The translations under genes and the position numbers were made by a program. The notes beneath the pieces were generated by a model. It saw only the letters and a list, made by a program, of their open reading frames with translations. It was not told the DNA's origin and ran no database searches. Source: Amycolatopsis saalfeldensis (GTDB lineage: Bacteria > Actinomycetota > Actinomycetes > Mycobacteriales > Pseudonocardiaceae). From it: a stretch of DNA of 64,000 nt. The stretch lies in NCBI RefSeq assembly GCF_900110575.1, contig NZ_FOEF01000006.1:248001-312000 (forward strand). The letters run 5' to 3'. Below, one piece after another: positions 16,591-25,244 of the stretch (position 1 is the first letter of the stretch; each line of letters opens with the position of its first letter).

Positions 16591-16734
16591 CGGGGCAGTT
16601 GCGCCGCGTTCGTCCCGCCGCGTCCGGCCGTGGTGTGAAATCCGTGCGAAACCCGTGGTCAGCGGCTGAGCGGCGGGTCACGCCCGGTGCGCCTCCCCAT
16701 CGGGCGCCGGATTCCCAGTGCTAGCGTCTAGTCC

Positions 16735-17139
16735 GTGCCAGCGAACTCCGGCCCGGCCCCGTCCCTGCTCGGGCGCCGGCTCATGATCGCCGTGACGTGC
16801 CTCGTGAGCCTCGCGCTCTGCTGCGGGCTGGCCTGGTGGCAGTGGGACCGGTTCATGTCCGCCAGCGGCACCTTCCAGAACCTCGGCTACGTGCTGCAAT
16901 GGCCGTTGTTCGGCCTGTTCCCGGCCTTCATGTTCTGGCGCATCAAGAAACTGCGCGAGCGCGAGCAGGCCGAGGCGGCGGACCCGGCCGCGCCACGGCC
17001 CGAGCCGGCCGAGGTGACCGTGCCCGCCCCGAGGCGCGCCCTCGTGCGCCAGCCGGCGGTCGTCACCGAAGAAGACGCCGAGCTCGCCGCGTACAACAGT
17101 TACCTGCGCGAGCTGCACGCCCGCGACCAGCAGTCCTGA
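16735..17139 (+). CDS. Two-helix membrane protein, neighbour of DUF3817 gene
   Basis: This 134-residue protein has two predicted membrane segments: RLMIAVTCLVSLALCCGLAW at about residues 14-33, and NLGYVLQWPLFGLFPAFMFW at about 48-67. A charged, Pro/Ala-rich cytoplasmic tail ends in YNSYLRELHARDQQS. The WWQWDRF...NLGYVLQWP signature recurs in actinobacterial proteins encoded beside DUF3817 genes. Function unknown. The GTG start has no good ribosome site. A TAGCGT box at 16722-16727 lies 7 bases upstream, so a leaderless transcript is possible. Confidence 0.75.
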   Translation: MPANSGPAPSLLGRRLMIAVTCLVSLALCCGLAWWQWDRFMSASGTFQNLGYVLQWPLFGLFPAFMFWRIKKLREREQAEAADPAAPRPEPAEVTVPAPRRALVRQPAVVTEEDAELAAYNSYLRELHARDQQS

Positions 17140-17164
17140 AGCCCGCAGAAGTGAGGACCAGCTC

Positions 17165-17515
17165 ATGACCACCAGCACCGAGGGTGCCGCGAAGACCCGC
17201 CCGGCGCCGCTGTCCGGCCCGCTGCTGCGCTTCCGCGTCAGTGCCTACGTGACCGGTGTCGGCCTGCTCGCGCTGTGCGCCACGATGGTCGTCGAATACG
17301 GCTTCGGCAACGCCACCCCGGCGGCCGTCTACTCGCCGATCCACGGCGTGCTCTACATGATCTACCTGGTGCTCACCATCGACCTGGCGATCAAGGCGCG
17401 CTGGTCGATCAAGAGCACGGTGCTGGTGCTGCTGGCCGGCTGCGTCCCGTTCGTCTCGTTCCTGGTCGAGCGCCGCGTGACCCACCGCGTGCAGGCCGGG
17501 CAGAACATCTTCTGA
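17165..17515 (+). CDS. DUF3817 integral membrane protein
   Basis: This 116-residue protein has three predicted membrane helices: FRVSAYVTGVGLLALCATMV, the YSPIHGVLYMIYLVLTIDLA segment, and STVLVLLAGCVPFVSFLVE. It matches the DUF3817 pattern, including the central HGxLYMIYL motif and the closing FLVERRVT. The biochemical role is unknown. GTGAGGACCAG lies just before the ATG. The gene follows the two-helix membrane protein by 25 bases, a conserved pairing that suggests joint function in the membrane. Confidence 0.85.
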   Translation: MTTSTEGAAKTRPAPLSGPLLRFRVSAYVTGVGLLALCATMVVEYGFGNATPAAVYSPIHGVLYMIYLVLTIDLAIKARWSIKSTVLVLLAGCVPFVSFLVERRVTHRVQAGQNIF

Positions 17516-17523
17516 GCCCGCGC

Positions 17524-17556
17524 GCGTGAGGGGCGGCGTCCGGCCTCCCCTCACGC
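17524..17556. terminator. Bidirectional terminator between convergent genes
   Basis: GCGTGAGGGG (17524-17533) pairs perfectly with CCCCTCACGC (17547-17556) across 13 bases. It fills most of the 47-base space between the DUF3817 gene and the leftward symporter gene. Confidence 0.65.
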
Positions 17557-17562
17557 ACCGGG

Positions 17563-19158
17563 TCAGGAGCCGATGCCGGTCAGCGACCGGACCTCCATCT
17601 CGGCGTGCTTGCCCGCGTCGGCCTTCGACTTGCCGGCGAAGGTGCCGATCGCCCCGCACAGGAACGAGAACGGGATCGAGGCCAGGCCCGGGTTCTTGAG
17701 CGGGAACCAGTGGAAGTCGATGCCCGGGAAGATCGAGTCGGGCGAGCCGGAGACCACCGGCGAGAACAGCACCAGCAGCAGGCAGGCGATCAGCCCGCCG
17801 TAGATGCTCCACAGTGTCCCGGTCGTGTTGAACCGCTTCCAGAACAGCGAGTACAGCAGCGTCGAGAGGTTCGCCGACGCCGCCACGGCCAGCGCCAGCG
17901 CGACCAGGAACGCGATGTTCTGCCCGTTGACCAGGATGCCGCCGAGGATCGCCAGCACGCCGACCACCAGCGCGGTCAGCCGCGCCACGCGCACCTCATC
18001 GGCCGGTTCTGCCTTGCCGCGCTTCACGATGTTCGCGTAGACGTCGTGCGCGAAGGAGGCCGAAGCGGTGATCGTCAGCCCCGCGACCACGGCCAGGATG
18101 GTGGCGAAGGCGACCGCGGAGACGATGCCGAGCAGCAGCGTGCCGCCGATGTGCAGGGCCAGCAGCGGGGCCGCCGAGTTCTCGCCGCCGGGCGCGCTCT
18201 TGATCTCGTCGGCGCCCACCAGCGCCGCCGCGCCGAAGCCGATCACCAGCGTGCACAGGTAGAACACGAACATGCACGCGGTGGCCCAGACCACCGAACG
18301 GCGGGCCTCACGGGAGTTCGGCACGGTGTAGAAGCGCATCAGCACGTGCGGCAGCGAGGCGATGCCGAGCACCAGCGCCAGCGACAGCGAGACGAAGTCG
18401 AGCTTGGTGGTGCCGCTCTGCCCGTACGAGCCGCCGGGCTCCAGCAGCTGCTTGCCCATCGGGCTGCGGTCGGTCGCCGCGGTGAGCAGGTTGGAGAAGT
18501 TGAAGCCGTACTTGCCGAACAGGAACACGGTGATCAGCGTGGCGGCGACCAGCAGGATGCTCGCCTTGATGATCTGCACCCAGGTGGTGCCCTTCATCCC
18601 GCCGACCAGCACGTAGACCACCATGACCAGGCCGACCACCGCGATCACCAGTGACTGGCCCAGCTTGGAGTGCACGTTCAGCAGCAGCGCGACGAGGCCG
18701 CCGGCCCCGGCCATCTGCGCCAGCATGTAGAAGAAGGAGATGACCAGCGTCGAGGTCGCGGACGCGGCGCGCACCGGGCGCTGCCGCATCCGGAAGCTCA
18801 GCACGTCACCCATGGTGAACCGGCCGGTGTTGCGCAGCAGCTCGGCGATCAGCAGCAGGTCGACCAGCCACGCCACCAGGAAGCCGATGGAATAGAGGAA
18901 GCCGTCGTAGCCGTGGATCGCGATGGCGCCGGCGATGCCGAGGAACGAGGCGGCCGACAGGAAGTCGCCCGAGAGCGCGACGCCGTTCTGCCGCCCGGTG
19001 AAGGCGCTGTCGGCCGCGTAGTAGTCGGCGGTCGAGGTCTTCTGGCCCCGGTTTCCTGCCCGATAGACCACGTACAGCGTGATCGCGACGAACAGGGCGA
19101 ACACCCCGGTGTTCACGAGCGGGTTGCTCCCGGAGGTGCTTTCGGCCAACACGGTCAC
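17563..19158 (-). CDS. Sodium:solute symporter, cation-acetate (ActP/MctC) type
   Basis: This is an inner-membrane carrier of the SSS family, predicted to import acetate or other short monocarboxylates with Na+ or H+. The protein has about 13 hydrophobic helices over 531 residues. Family signatures include DYYAADSAFTGRQNGVALSGD, FLSAASFLGIAGAIA, SLPHVLMRFYTVPNSREARRS and the ITASASFAHDVYANI block. The GTG at 19158 is chosen because it overlaps the stop of the upstream DUF485 gene by four bases (GTGA) and has AAGGA ahead of it. A longer frame upstream is spurious. The DUF485 partner supports the acetate-transporter assignment. Exact substrate unproven. Confidence 0.88.
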   Translation of the reverse strand: MTVLAESTSGSNPLVNTGVFALFVAITLYVVYRAGNRGQKTSTADYYAADSAFTGRQNGVALSGDFLSAASFLGIAGAIAIHGYDGFLYSIGFLVAWLVDLLLIAELLRNTGRFTMGDVLSFRMRQRPVRAASATSTLVISFFYMLAQMAGAGGLVALLLNVHSKLGQSLVIAVVGLVMVVYVLVGGMKGTTWVQIIKASILLVAATLITVFLFGKYGFNFSNLLTAATDRSPMGKQLLEPGGSYGQSGTTKLDFVSLSLALVLGIASLPHVLMRFYTVPNSREARRSVVWATACMFVFYLCTLVIGFGAAALVGADEIKSAPGGENSAAPLLALHIGGTLLLGIVSAVAFATILAVVAGLTITASASFAHDVYANIVKRGKAEPADEVRVARLTALVVGVLAILGGILVNGQNIAFLVALALAVAASANLSTLLYSLFWKRFNTTGTLWSIYGGLIACLLLVLFSPVVSGSPDSIFPGIDFHWFPLKNPGLASIPFSFLCGAIGTFAGKSKADAGKHAEMEVRSLTGIGS

Positions 19159-19583
19159 TGCTGGGTTCCTTCCGTCACGGCGGCGCGGGCCCTGAGCTCG
19201 GCGACCCTCGGGTCGATCTGCCGGTTGGCGAACCGGACGTAGAGCAGGGTGATCAGCGCGGTGGTCACGAACTGCGCGAGCCCGAGCAGCATGCCCACGT
19301 TGACCAGGCCGAACACCTGGGTGCTCATGAAGTCGCCGGCGTAGGCGGCCAGCACCACGTAGGTCAGGTACCAGGCGAAGAAGGCGATGCTCATCGGGAA
19401 GACGAACCCGCGGAGCCGCCGGCGCAGGGTGCGGAACTCCGGGCTGCGCTGGATCAGGTCGTAATCGGGCCCGTTCGGGGTGGTCGCGGCCGGTGCTTCG
19501 CCCTCGCGGGCGAACAGGGCCGGCAGCTGGCCGGTCTCGTCGAGCGAGTTGCTCGTCGCGGGGGGCCGCGTGACGTCGTGCAT
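19155..19583 (-). CDS. DUF485 membrane protein, partner of the symporter
   Basis: This 142-residue protein has a hydrophilic N terminus, two membrane helices (FPMSIAFFAWYLTYVVLAAY and VNVGMLLGLAQFVTTALITLL) and a short basic tail. This is the DUF485 layout found beside ActP-type acetate symporters, where it is thought to be an accessory subunit. The ATG at 19583 has GGAGG 5 bases upstream. Translation is coupled to the symporter gene through the four-base overlap. A TGATC-n7-GATCA dyad at 19780-19796 upstream might be a GntR-like control site. Confidence 0.85.
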   Translation of the reverse strand: MHDVTRPPATSNSLDETGQLPALFAREGEAPAATTPNGPDYDLIQRSPEFRTLRRRLRGFVFPMSIAFFAWYLTYVVLAAYAGDFMSTQVFGLVNVGMLLGLAQFVTTALITLLYVRFANRQIDPRVAELRARAAVTEGTQQ

Positions 19584-20534
19584 GGGTGCCTCCGGCAACT
19601 TGCGTCCGTGGGCGGGGCCGGGTCGGCGCCCCTCGTTCGAGTGGCACCCGGTCTGCTCTTGCGGACAGGGAGGCGGCCATAGTAACGACGGCCCGACCCA
19701 CCGGAAAAAGCCGGTTCCGCAGACGGGTCCCGGAATTCCTTTAACCGTCGGAAATACGCAAAAACGGTCGTCCGAAGTTTGATCACAAGCAGATCACTCG
19801 GAATAGTGGAGGTGTTGTCACACGGCGTCGCCGCAGCTCGGGAAGGCTGCGGCAAATGGTGGAGCGGCACTCGACGATGACCTGGATTTGTCACCCCTGG
19901 TAGCCATCAAACGGGGCGTCGGCCCCGCTCTCGCCGTTCCCCCGTGCGGGCCGGCGGAGGATTCGCAGGCCGACAGGGGATCCCGAAAGAAATCACCGGG
20001 TCGGGCGGCGAGTTGCTGCCACACCACAACATCGGGTTTATCTTGACACTTGACCAACCCGATGGGGGCACGGAGCGTAGATCCCCCGAGCACTCTGACT
20101 ACGCTGCGTGGGCTAATCGGGTGACGGCCGGATGCCGTGACCCCGGCCAACCGGTAACCGGAATTCCCGGTTACCGGCCAACGTGGCGAATCCGGGCCGT
20201 GTACGCGGGGTGTCCAGCGCCTTTTCGCTGGTCAGCCACTCGAAGTGGAAGAGAATTGCCCTGGCCGGGATTGGTGTACGATTCTTTGGCCCAGCTGACC
20301 GCAGCGATCGATAGGCACAGACAAGTTGATCTCGACCACCCGCGTGCAGTACGCAACTTGCGCCATGCACGTGCAAAGTCCCGGGAACCACAGTTCCGGG
20401 CGCCGGGGTGACCGATCGGCTCTATGGTGCCCACCCGGGGTCGTTCGCGCGGGTCGGCGGAATGCCGTGGACCGCGCCGGGAGCACCGGAAGCCGTCGAC
20501 GGGCAGCCACGACGCCGGACAGGGAGTCACTTTC
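19584..20534. other. 950-base non-coding region between symporter and conservon operons
   Basis: No frame here looks like a real gene: the longest lack family resemblance and ribosome sites. The composition is visibly less GC-rich than its surroundings. It holds a TGATC/GATCA dyad (19780-19796), two overlapping TTGACA/TTGACC -35-like boxes (20043-20055), the strong palindrome at 20151-20177, a TACGAT box (20277-20282) and a perfect TGCACGTGCA palindrome (20366-20375). It therefore reads as the divergent control region of the two operons. Confidence 0.6.
20151..20177. repeat. Perfect 11-bp palindrome upstream of the conservon
   Basis: CCGGTAACCGG (20151-20161) and CCGGTTACCGG (20167-20177) are exact complements with a 5-base AATTC centre. 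Each arm is itself nearly palindromic (CCGGT/ACCGG). There is no T-run, so an operator for a dimer or tetramer is more likely than a terminator. Confidence 0.55.
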
Positions 20535-23500
20535 GTGACCGTTGCAGGAGAAGGCCAGGTGCCTGTTGGGAAACTGCTCGGCCGCCCGCCCCGGCGGTCG
20601 CGCTGGTCGACCGGCTGGCGTGCGGTGCTGGGCTGGCGGGACTGGAGCCTGGCGGTCAAGCTGTCGGCCGTCACGCTGGTCCCCATCGTGCTCGCGGTGG
20701 TGCTCGGTGTCACCGCGATCGTCGGCCAGGTCAGCCGCTCCGACGACTACGGGCGCATCGACCGGCTGGTCGGGCTGAGCACCCAGCTGCGCGCGCTCAC
20801 CGACGGGCTGCAGCGCGAGCGCACCCTGACCGCGCAGCAGCTGATCGCCGGCTCGGCCGGGGTGACGCCGGAGCTGAAGGCCGCCCGCGCGGCCACCGAC
20901 GCCGCGGTCGACCCCTTCACCACGGCCGCGGGCCGGGTCGGCGGCGACGAGTCCAGTGTGTCCGGCGCGGTGAACTCCGCGACCGCCCAGGTCAACGAGA
21001 TCACCGTGATCCGCCAGCAGGTCGGCGCCGGGCTGCTGGACGCGGCCGAGGCGGTCAGCGACTACAACGCCGTGACCACCGCGCTGATCGCCGCCGACAC
21101 GGCGGTGGCCGCGGGCGCCAGCGCCGACGCGCTGGGCGGCACCCCGAACGCGCTGCACGACCTCGAGGCCGCCAAGGAGCAGGCCTCGGTCAGCCAGGCG
21201 CTGATCGCGTTCGGCATCTCGCGCGGCGGCCTGCCGCCGCAGCAGCTCAGCGACGTCCGCGACGCGGAGCTCCGGTTCGACGACCGGATGGACGACTTCA
21301 ACGCCGCCGCCACCGCGCCGCAGCGCCAGGACCTCGACAGCACGCTCAAGCCCGACTCCTCCTACGACCGCAAGCGGATGGTCGGCCAGGCGCTGGGCGA
21401 GCAGGGCGCGACGAGCGAAGACGCGTTGCGCGGGATGTCGGCCCAGGAGTGGAACAGCACCTCGACCGACGTGGTGAACCAGCTGGGCGACGTCGGCAAG
21501 CGGCTCGGCGCCCAGGCGACGTCGGCGTCGGCGGCGCTGGTCGAGGACGCCAGCAGCAGTGCCGGCCTGCTCGCCGTGCTGCTGTTCGCCGCGCTGGTCG
21601 TGGCCGCCGCGGTCGTCTTCCTGATCACCCGGCAGCTGCTCCGCTCACTGTCCACTCTGCGCCGCAGCGCGCTGGACGTCGCGGAGAAGGAGCTGCCGGC
21701 CGCGGTCCGCAACATCCAGGAGGGCCGTTCCCAGAGCATCGACGTCGCGCCGGTGCCGGTGCACGTCCACGACGAGGTCGGCGAGGTGGCGCGCGCCTTC
21801 GAGCAGGTGCACAGCCAGGCGCTGCGGCTCGCGACCGAGCAGGCCGCGATGCGCGCCGGCTACAGCAGCGTGTTCGTCAACCTGTCGCGGCGCAGCCAGA
21901 GCCTCGTGCAGCGGCAGCTGCAGCTGATCGAGCGGCTGGAGCGCGACGAGGAGGACGCCGACCAGCTCGCCACGCTGTTCCAGCTCGACCACCTCGCCAC
22001 CCGGATGCGGCGCAACAACGAGAACCTGATGGTCCTCTCCGGCGCCGAGCCGGGGCGCCGCTCCGGGCAGCCGGTGAGCGCGCACGACGTGCTGCGCGCC
22101 GCCGTCTCGGAGATCGAGCAGTACCAACGGGTTTCGGTGCAGCAGCCGCCCGCGGTGAAGATCGTCGGGTTCGCCGCCAGCGACGTCCAGCGCCTCGTCG
22201 CCGAGCTGCTCGACAACGCCACCGCGTTCTCCGCGCCGGAGACGCAGGTGACGGTCGCGACGCGGCTCGCCGACGACGGCTCGCTCAACATCGACATCCT
22301 GGACAAGGGCATCGGGATGAACGAGTACGAGGTGATGGAGGCCAACAGCCGCCTCACCGAGGCCGGCTCGGTCGACCTCGCCACCTCGCGCCGGATGGGC
22401 CTGTTCGTGGTCGGCCGCCTGGCCGGGCGCCACCGCATCGGCGTCTCGCTGCACGGCGGCAAGGACATCGTCGGCGTGCGCGCCACCGTGCTGGTCCCGC
22501 CGGAGCTGGTGATGACCGGCGCGGTCCTGGACGGCGCGCCGCACACCGGCCCGATGAAGAGCGTCGCCGCCCCGCCGGTGAGCCCGGGCGGCCTGCCGCG
22601 GCGCCAGCGCCCGGTCAACGGCTCGGCTCGCCCGGGCGCGGTGCCGCTGCAGCAGGGCCACGGCGACGACCAGCTGCGGCCTTCGTTCGGCGACCTCGCC
22701 GGGTACGCCAACGGCCAGCAGGTCTCCCCGGCGGTGCGGCCGCCGTCGGACCTCGAGATCTCCGGGACCGCGCTGTTCAGCCCGATCCCGCGTGAGGACG
22801 GCCCGCCGCCGCTGCCGCGGGTGCCGCAGATCCTGCAGGTCCCGCCGCCGCGGCCCGAGCCCGAGCCGGAGCCGGTCGCTGAGACCCCTGAGCCCGCTGA
22901 GCCTTCTGGATCGGAGGGACGGCGTCAGGGCGAGCTGCCCTCGGGCAAGGACCTGTTCTCCGCCAACGGAACCACGCTGAGCGACTGGTGGAACCAGGCC
23001 GCGCAGCAGGTGCCGGAGGTGCCGCCGCCGTCGGCCGCCGAGACGACCGTCGAGACCACGCCGATCTTCGACGAGATGCTCTCGGTCTGGTTCCGTTCGC
23101 CGGCCCCCGCCGCCGATCCCCAGGAAGCCACGGCCTCGCCCGCCGAGTCCTCGGAAGCGAGCGCCGAGGAAGCCCAGGACGGCGTCGCCCCGGTCACCAC
23201 GCCGGAGCAGGACGAGCGGAACTGGGACTTCGCGAGCGACGAGAACTGGCGCACCGTCCAGGCGGTGTCGCAGGCCGAGCCCACCGCGTTCACCCCGGCC
23301 GGACTGCCGCGCCGCCGCCGAGGCGAGCAGCTCATGCCGGGCAGCGCGACCTCGGAGCCGTCGGCGGCCGAGTCTTCGGCCGCCAAGCCGGAGCTCCCGG
23401 TCCGCGACCCTTCGGACGTCCGCGGCCGGCTGAACAGCTTCCAGCGCGGCGTCACCCGTGGCCGCCAGGAAACCCGCGCCACCACCGAGCCGGCAGCCGC

Positions 23501-24788
23501 CGCCCAGCCGGCCCCGTTCGAGGCCGGACCGTCGCAGGGACTGGGCGCGCAGGCACTCGGACGGCTCGACGGCACCACCGGCACTCCCGCCGCGGGCCGC
23601 CTCGACCAGCCGGACACCGCGCCCGGCACGGACGCCCCGGCGCAGGGCTACGGAGCCGGTGGCCCGGTCGCTCCGGTGGCGGGCCATGCTCCGGAGGCCC
23701 CTTCGGCTCCCGGGCAGGACGTCTTCCAGTCCTATTCGGACCGGATGGCCGCACAGGCACCGGCCACGACCGACCCACAGCCGACCGCCGACCGTGGTCC
23801 CGAGGCCTTCACCGCAGGCCCGGAGGTGCGGCCCGCGTTCGACCCCGAGCAGACCATCCGCCCGGATTCGAGCGCCCCGCAGGCCATTCGCCCGGACGCG
23901 GCCGCGCCGCAGATCGGTCCTGCAGACGCACCTGCCGCGCAGGCCGGTCGCGCGGACACAGTTGCCCCGCAGACCGGTTCCCCCGCCACGCAGGCCGGTC
24001 GCCAGGCCACGCCCGCCGCGCAGAACGGCCACGCGGACACCGCCGCACCGCAGACGGCCAGCCTCGAAGGGAGTGCACCGCAGACAGTCCGGCCGGACGC
24101 GCCCGCGCCGCACGCCGGGACGGGCCAGGAAACCGAGTCCGGCCGCCCGGACGCGTTGCCGTCCAGGCGTCCGGGGGCGGAGGCGCCCGCCCGTCCGAAC
24201 GCCGAGACCGCTTCCCTCCCCGGCGCGGAGTCACTCGCCCGTCCGAACGCCGAGTCCGCTTCCCTCCCCGGCGCGGAGACGCTCGCCCGTCCGGGGGCCG
24301 AGACGCTTACCCGCCCCGGCGCGGAGACACCCACTCACCCGGAGGAGGAGGCGCCCAGCCGTCCCGACAGTCCTCCGGCGTCGTTGCCTGCGCGTCGGCC
24401 GGCGGCCAGTGATGTGCCGCCGGGGCCGCCGGCGGACGGGCCGCGGGATCTGCCCACCACGGTGCCCGAAATCCTGGGCACTTCGTCCGATACGCCCGGC
24501 TCGGAGTGGAATTTCGGGTCGGATGACGAGTGGCGACAGGTCGAAGCGGTGTCCCAGTCGACACCCGCTTTGTTCACTTCGGCAGGATTGCCCCGGCGCC
24601 GTCGAGGGGAGCAGCTGCTCCCGGGCAGCGCTCCGCCGCCTTCCGGGACGGCGGGACCCCGTCCGACTCGCGACGCGCATGACGTGCGTGGCCGCCTGAG
24701 CAGTTTCCAGCAGGGCATCCAGCGTGGCCGGCACCGCACCGCGCAGGCCGCCGCCGAGACCAACCACGAAACACTGGAGGGTGAATGA
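20535..24788 (+). CDS. cvnA: Conservon sensor histidine kinase (CvnA type, NIT domain)
   Basis: This 1417-residue membrane kinase heads the conservon. The GTG at 20535 has AGGGAG 8 bases upstream. Order of parts: a short cytoplasmic start, membrane helix about 41-65, extracellular nitrate/nitrite-sensing (NIT-like) domain to about 340, second helix about 341-365, HAMP, a phosphoacceptor-like helix with LDHLATRMRRNNENL, and a HATPase domain (LLDNATAFS near 555, DKGIGM near 590, MGLFVVGRLAGRH). The last 700 residues are a Pro/Ala-rich tail with low-complexity repeats. A conserved block (W-F-SD--W--V-AVSQ, LPRRRRGEQL-PGS, DVRGRL-SFQ-G--RGR) occurs twice, at about residues 896-980 and 1324-1400. 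CvnA proteins signal through CvnB-CvnD. The stimulus is unknown. Confidence 0.9.
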   Translation: MTVAGEGQVPVGKLLGRPPRRSRWSTGWRAVLGWRDWSLAVKLSAVTLVPIVLAVVLGVTAIVGQVSRSDDYGRIDRLVGLSTQLRALTDGLQRERTLTAQQLIAGSAGVTPELKAARAATDAAVDPFTTAAGRVGGDESSVSGAVNSATAQVNEITVIRQQVGAGLLDAAEAVSDYNAVTTALIAADTAVAAGASADALGGTPNALHDLEAAKEQASVSQALIAFGISRGGLPPQQLSDVRDAELRFDDRMDDFNAAATAPQRQDLDSTLKPDSSYDRKRMVGQALGEQGATSEDALRGMSAQEWNSTSTDVVNQLGDVGKRLGAQATSASAALVEDASSSAGLLAVLLFAALVVAAAVVFLITRQLLRSLSTLRRSALDVAEKELPAAVRNIQEGRSQSIDVAPVPVHVHDEVGEVARAFEQVHSQALRLATEQAAMRAGYSSVFVNLSRRSQSLVQRQLQLIERLERDEEDADQLATLFQLDHLATRMRRNNENLMVLSGAEPGRRSGQPVSAHDVLRAAVSEIEQYQRVSVQQPPAVKIVGFAASDVQRLVAELLDNATAFSAPETQVTVATRLADDGSLNIDILDKGIGMNEYEVMEANSRLTEAGSVDLATSRRMGLFVVGRLAGRHRIGVSLHGGKDIVGVRATVLVPPELVMTGAVLDGAPHTGPMKSVAAPPVSPGGLPRRQRPVNGSARPGAVPLQQGHGDDQLRPSFGDLAGYANGQQVSPAVRPPSDLEISGTALFSPIPREDGPPPLPRVPQILQVPPPRPEPEPEPVAETPEPAEPSGSEGRRQGELPSGKDLFSANGTTLSDWWNQAAQQVPEVPPPSAAETTVETTPIFDEMLSVWFRSPAPAADPQEATASPAESSEASAEEAQDGVAPVTTPEQDERNWDFASDENWRTVQAVSQAEPTAFTPAGLPRRRRGEQLMPGSATSEPSAAESSAAKPELPVRDPSDVRGRLNSFQRGVTRGRQETRATTEPAAAAQPAPFEAGPSQGLGAQALGRLDGTTGTPAAGRLDQPDTAPGTDAPAQGYGAGGPVAPVAGHAPEAPSAPGQDVFQSYSDRMAAQAPATTDPQPTADRGPEAFTAGPEVRPAFDPEQTIRPDSSAPQAIRPDAAAPQIGPADAPAAQAGRADTVAPQTGSPATQAGRQATPAAQNGHADTAAPQTASLEGSAPQTVRPDAPAPHAGTGQETESGRPDALPSRRPGAEAPARPNAETASLPGAESLARPNAESASLPGAETLARPGAETLTRPGAETPTHPEEEAPSRPDSPPASLPARRPAASDVPPGPPADGPRDLPTTVPEILGTSSDTPGSEWNFGSDDEWRQVEAVSQSTPALFTSAGLPRRRRGEQLLPGSAPPPSGTAGPRPTRDAHDVRGRLSSFQQGIQRGRHRTAQAAAETNHETLEGE
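24201..24341 (+). repeat. 48-bp tandem repeats within cvnA
   Basis: Three units start at 24201, 24249 and 24297. The first two, 48 bp each, are nearly identical and the third is diverged and 3 bases shorter. They encode a 16-residue repeat of the type AE(T/S)ASLPGAE-LARP-. The period is a multiple of three, so copy number could change without breaking the frame. Confidence 0.8.
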
Positions 24789-25237
24789 CCTCGCCGAATA
24801 CGGCCCAGCCGCAGCAGAACCAGTTCGGCTGGCTGGTGAACGACTTCGCCGAGCGCGTCCCGGGTGTCGCGCACGCGGTGGTGGTGTCCGCGGACGGGCT
24901 GCTGCTCACGGCCTCCAACCGGCTGCCGCTCGACCGCGCCGACCAGCTGGCCGCGGTGGCGTCCGGGCTGGTCAGCCTGACCCAGGGCGCGGCCCGCTGC
25001 TTCGAGGCGGGCGCGGTCAACGAGACCGTGGTCGAGATGGAGCTCGGCATCATGGTGCTCATGTCGATCAGCGACGGCTCCTGCCTCGCGATCCTCGCCG
25101 CGCCGAACTGCGACATCGGCCAGGTCGCCTACGAGATGACGATGCTGGTCGACCGGGTCGGGCAGATCCTCACCCCGGAACTTCGCGCGCAGCTGCAGGG
25201 CGCGGGTGGCTCGCTGATCGGCGAACCGGTGGGATGA
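24785..25237 (+). CDS. cvnB: Roadblock/LC7 domain protein (CvnB type)
   Basis: This 150-residue protein is a single roadblock/LC7 domain. It contains NQFGWLVNDFAERVPGVAHA, then VVVSADGLLLTASNRLP and RADQLAAVASGLVSLTQGA. The ATG overlaps the kinase gene's stop by four bases, so the two are translationally coupled. In conservons CvnB is thought to sit at the membrane with the kinase and regulate the CvnD GTPase, as roadblock proteins do for Ras-like GTPases elsewhere. Confidence 0.92.
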   Translation: MTSPNTAQPQQNQFGWLVNDFAERVPGVAHAVVVSADGLLLTASNRLPLDRADQLAAVASGLVSLTQGAARCFEAGAVNETVVEMELGIMVLMSISDGSCLAILAAPNCDIGQVAYEMTMLVDRVGQILTPELRAQLQGAGGSLIGEPVG

Positions 25238-25244
25238 TCTGGCG

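Noticed and set aside
19944..20411. 155-residue frame in the region before cvnA
   Set aside because: No ribosome site, unnatural composition and no family resemblance. The region reads as regulatory.
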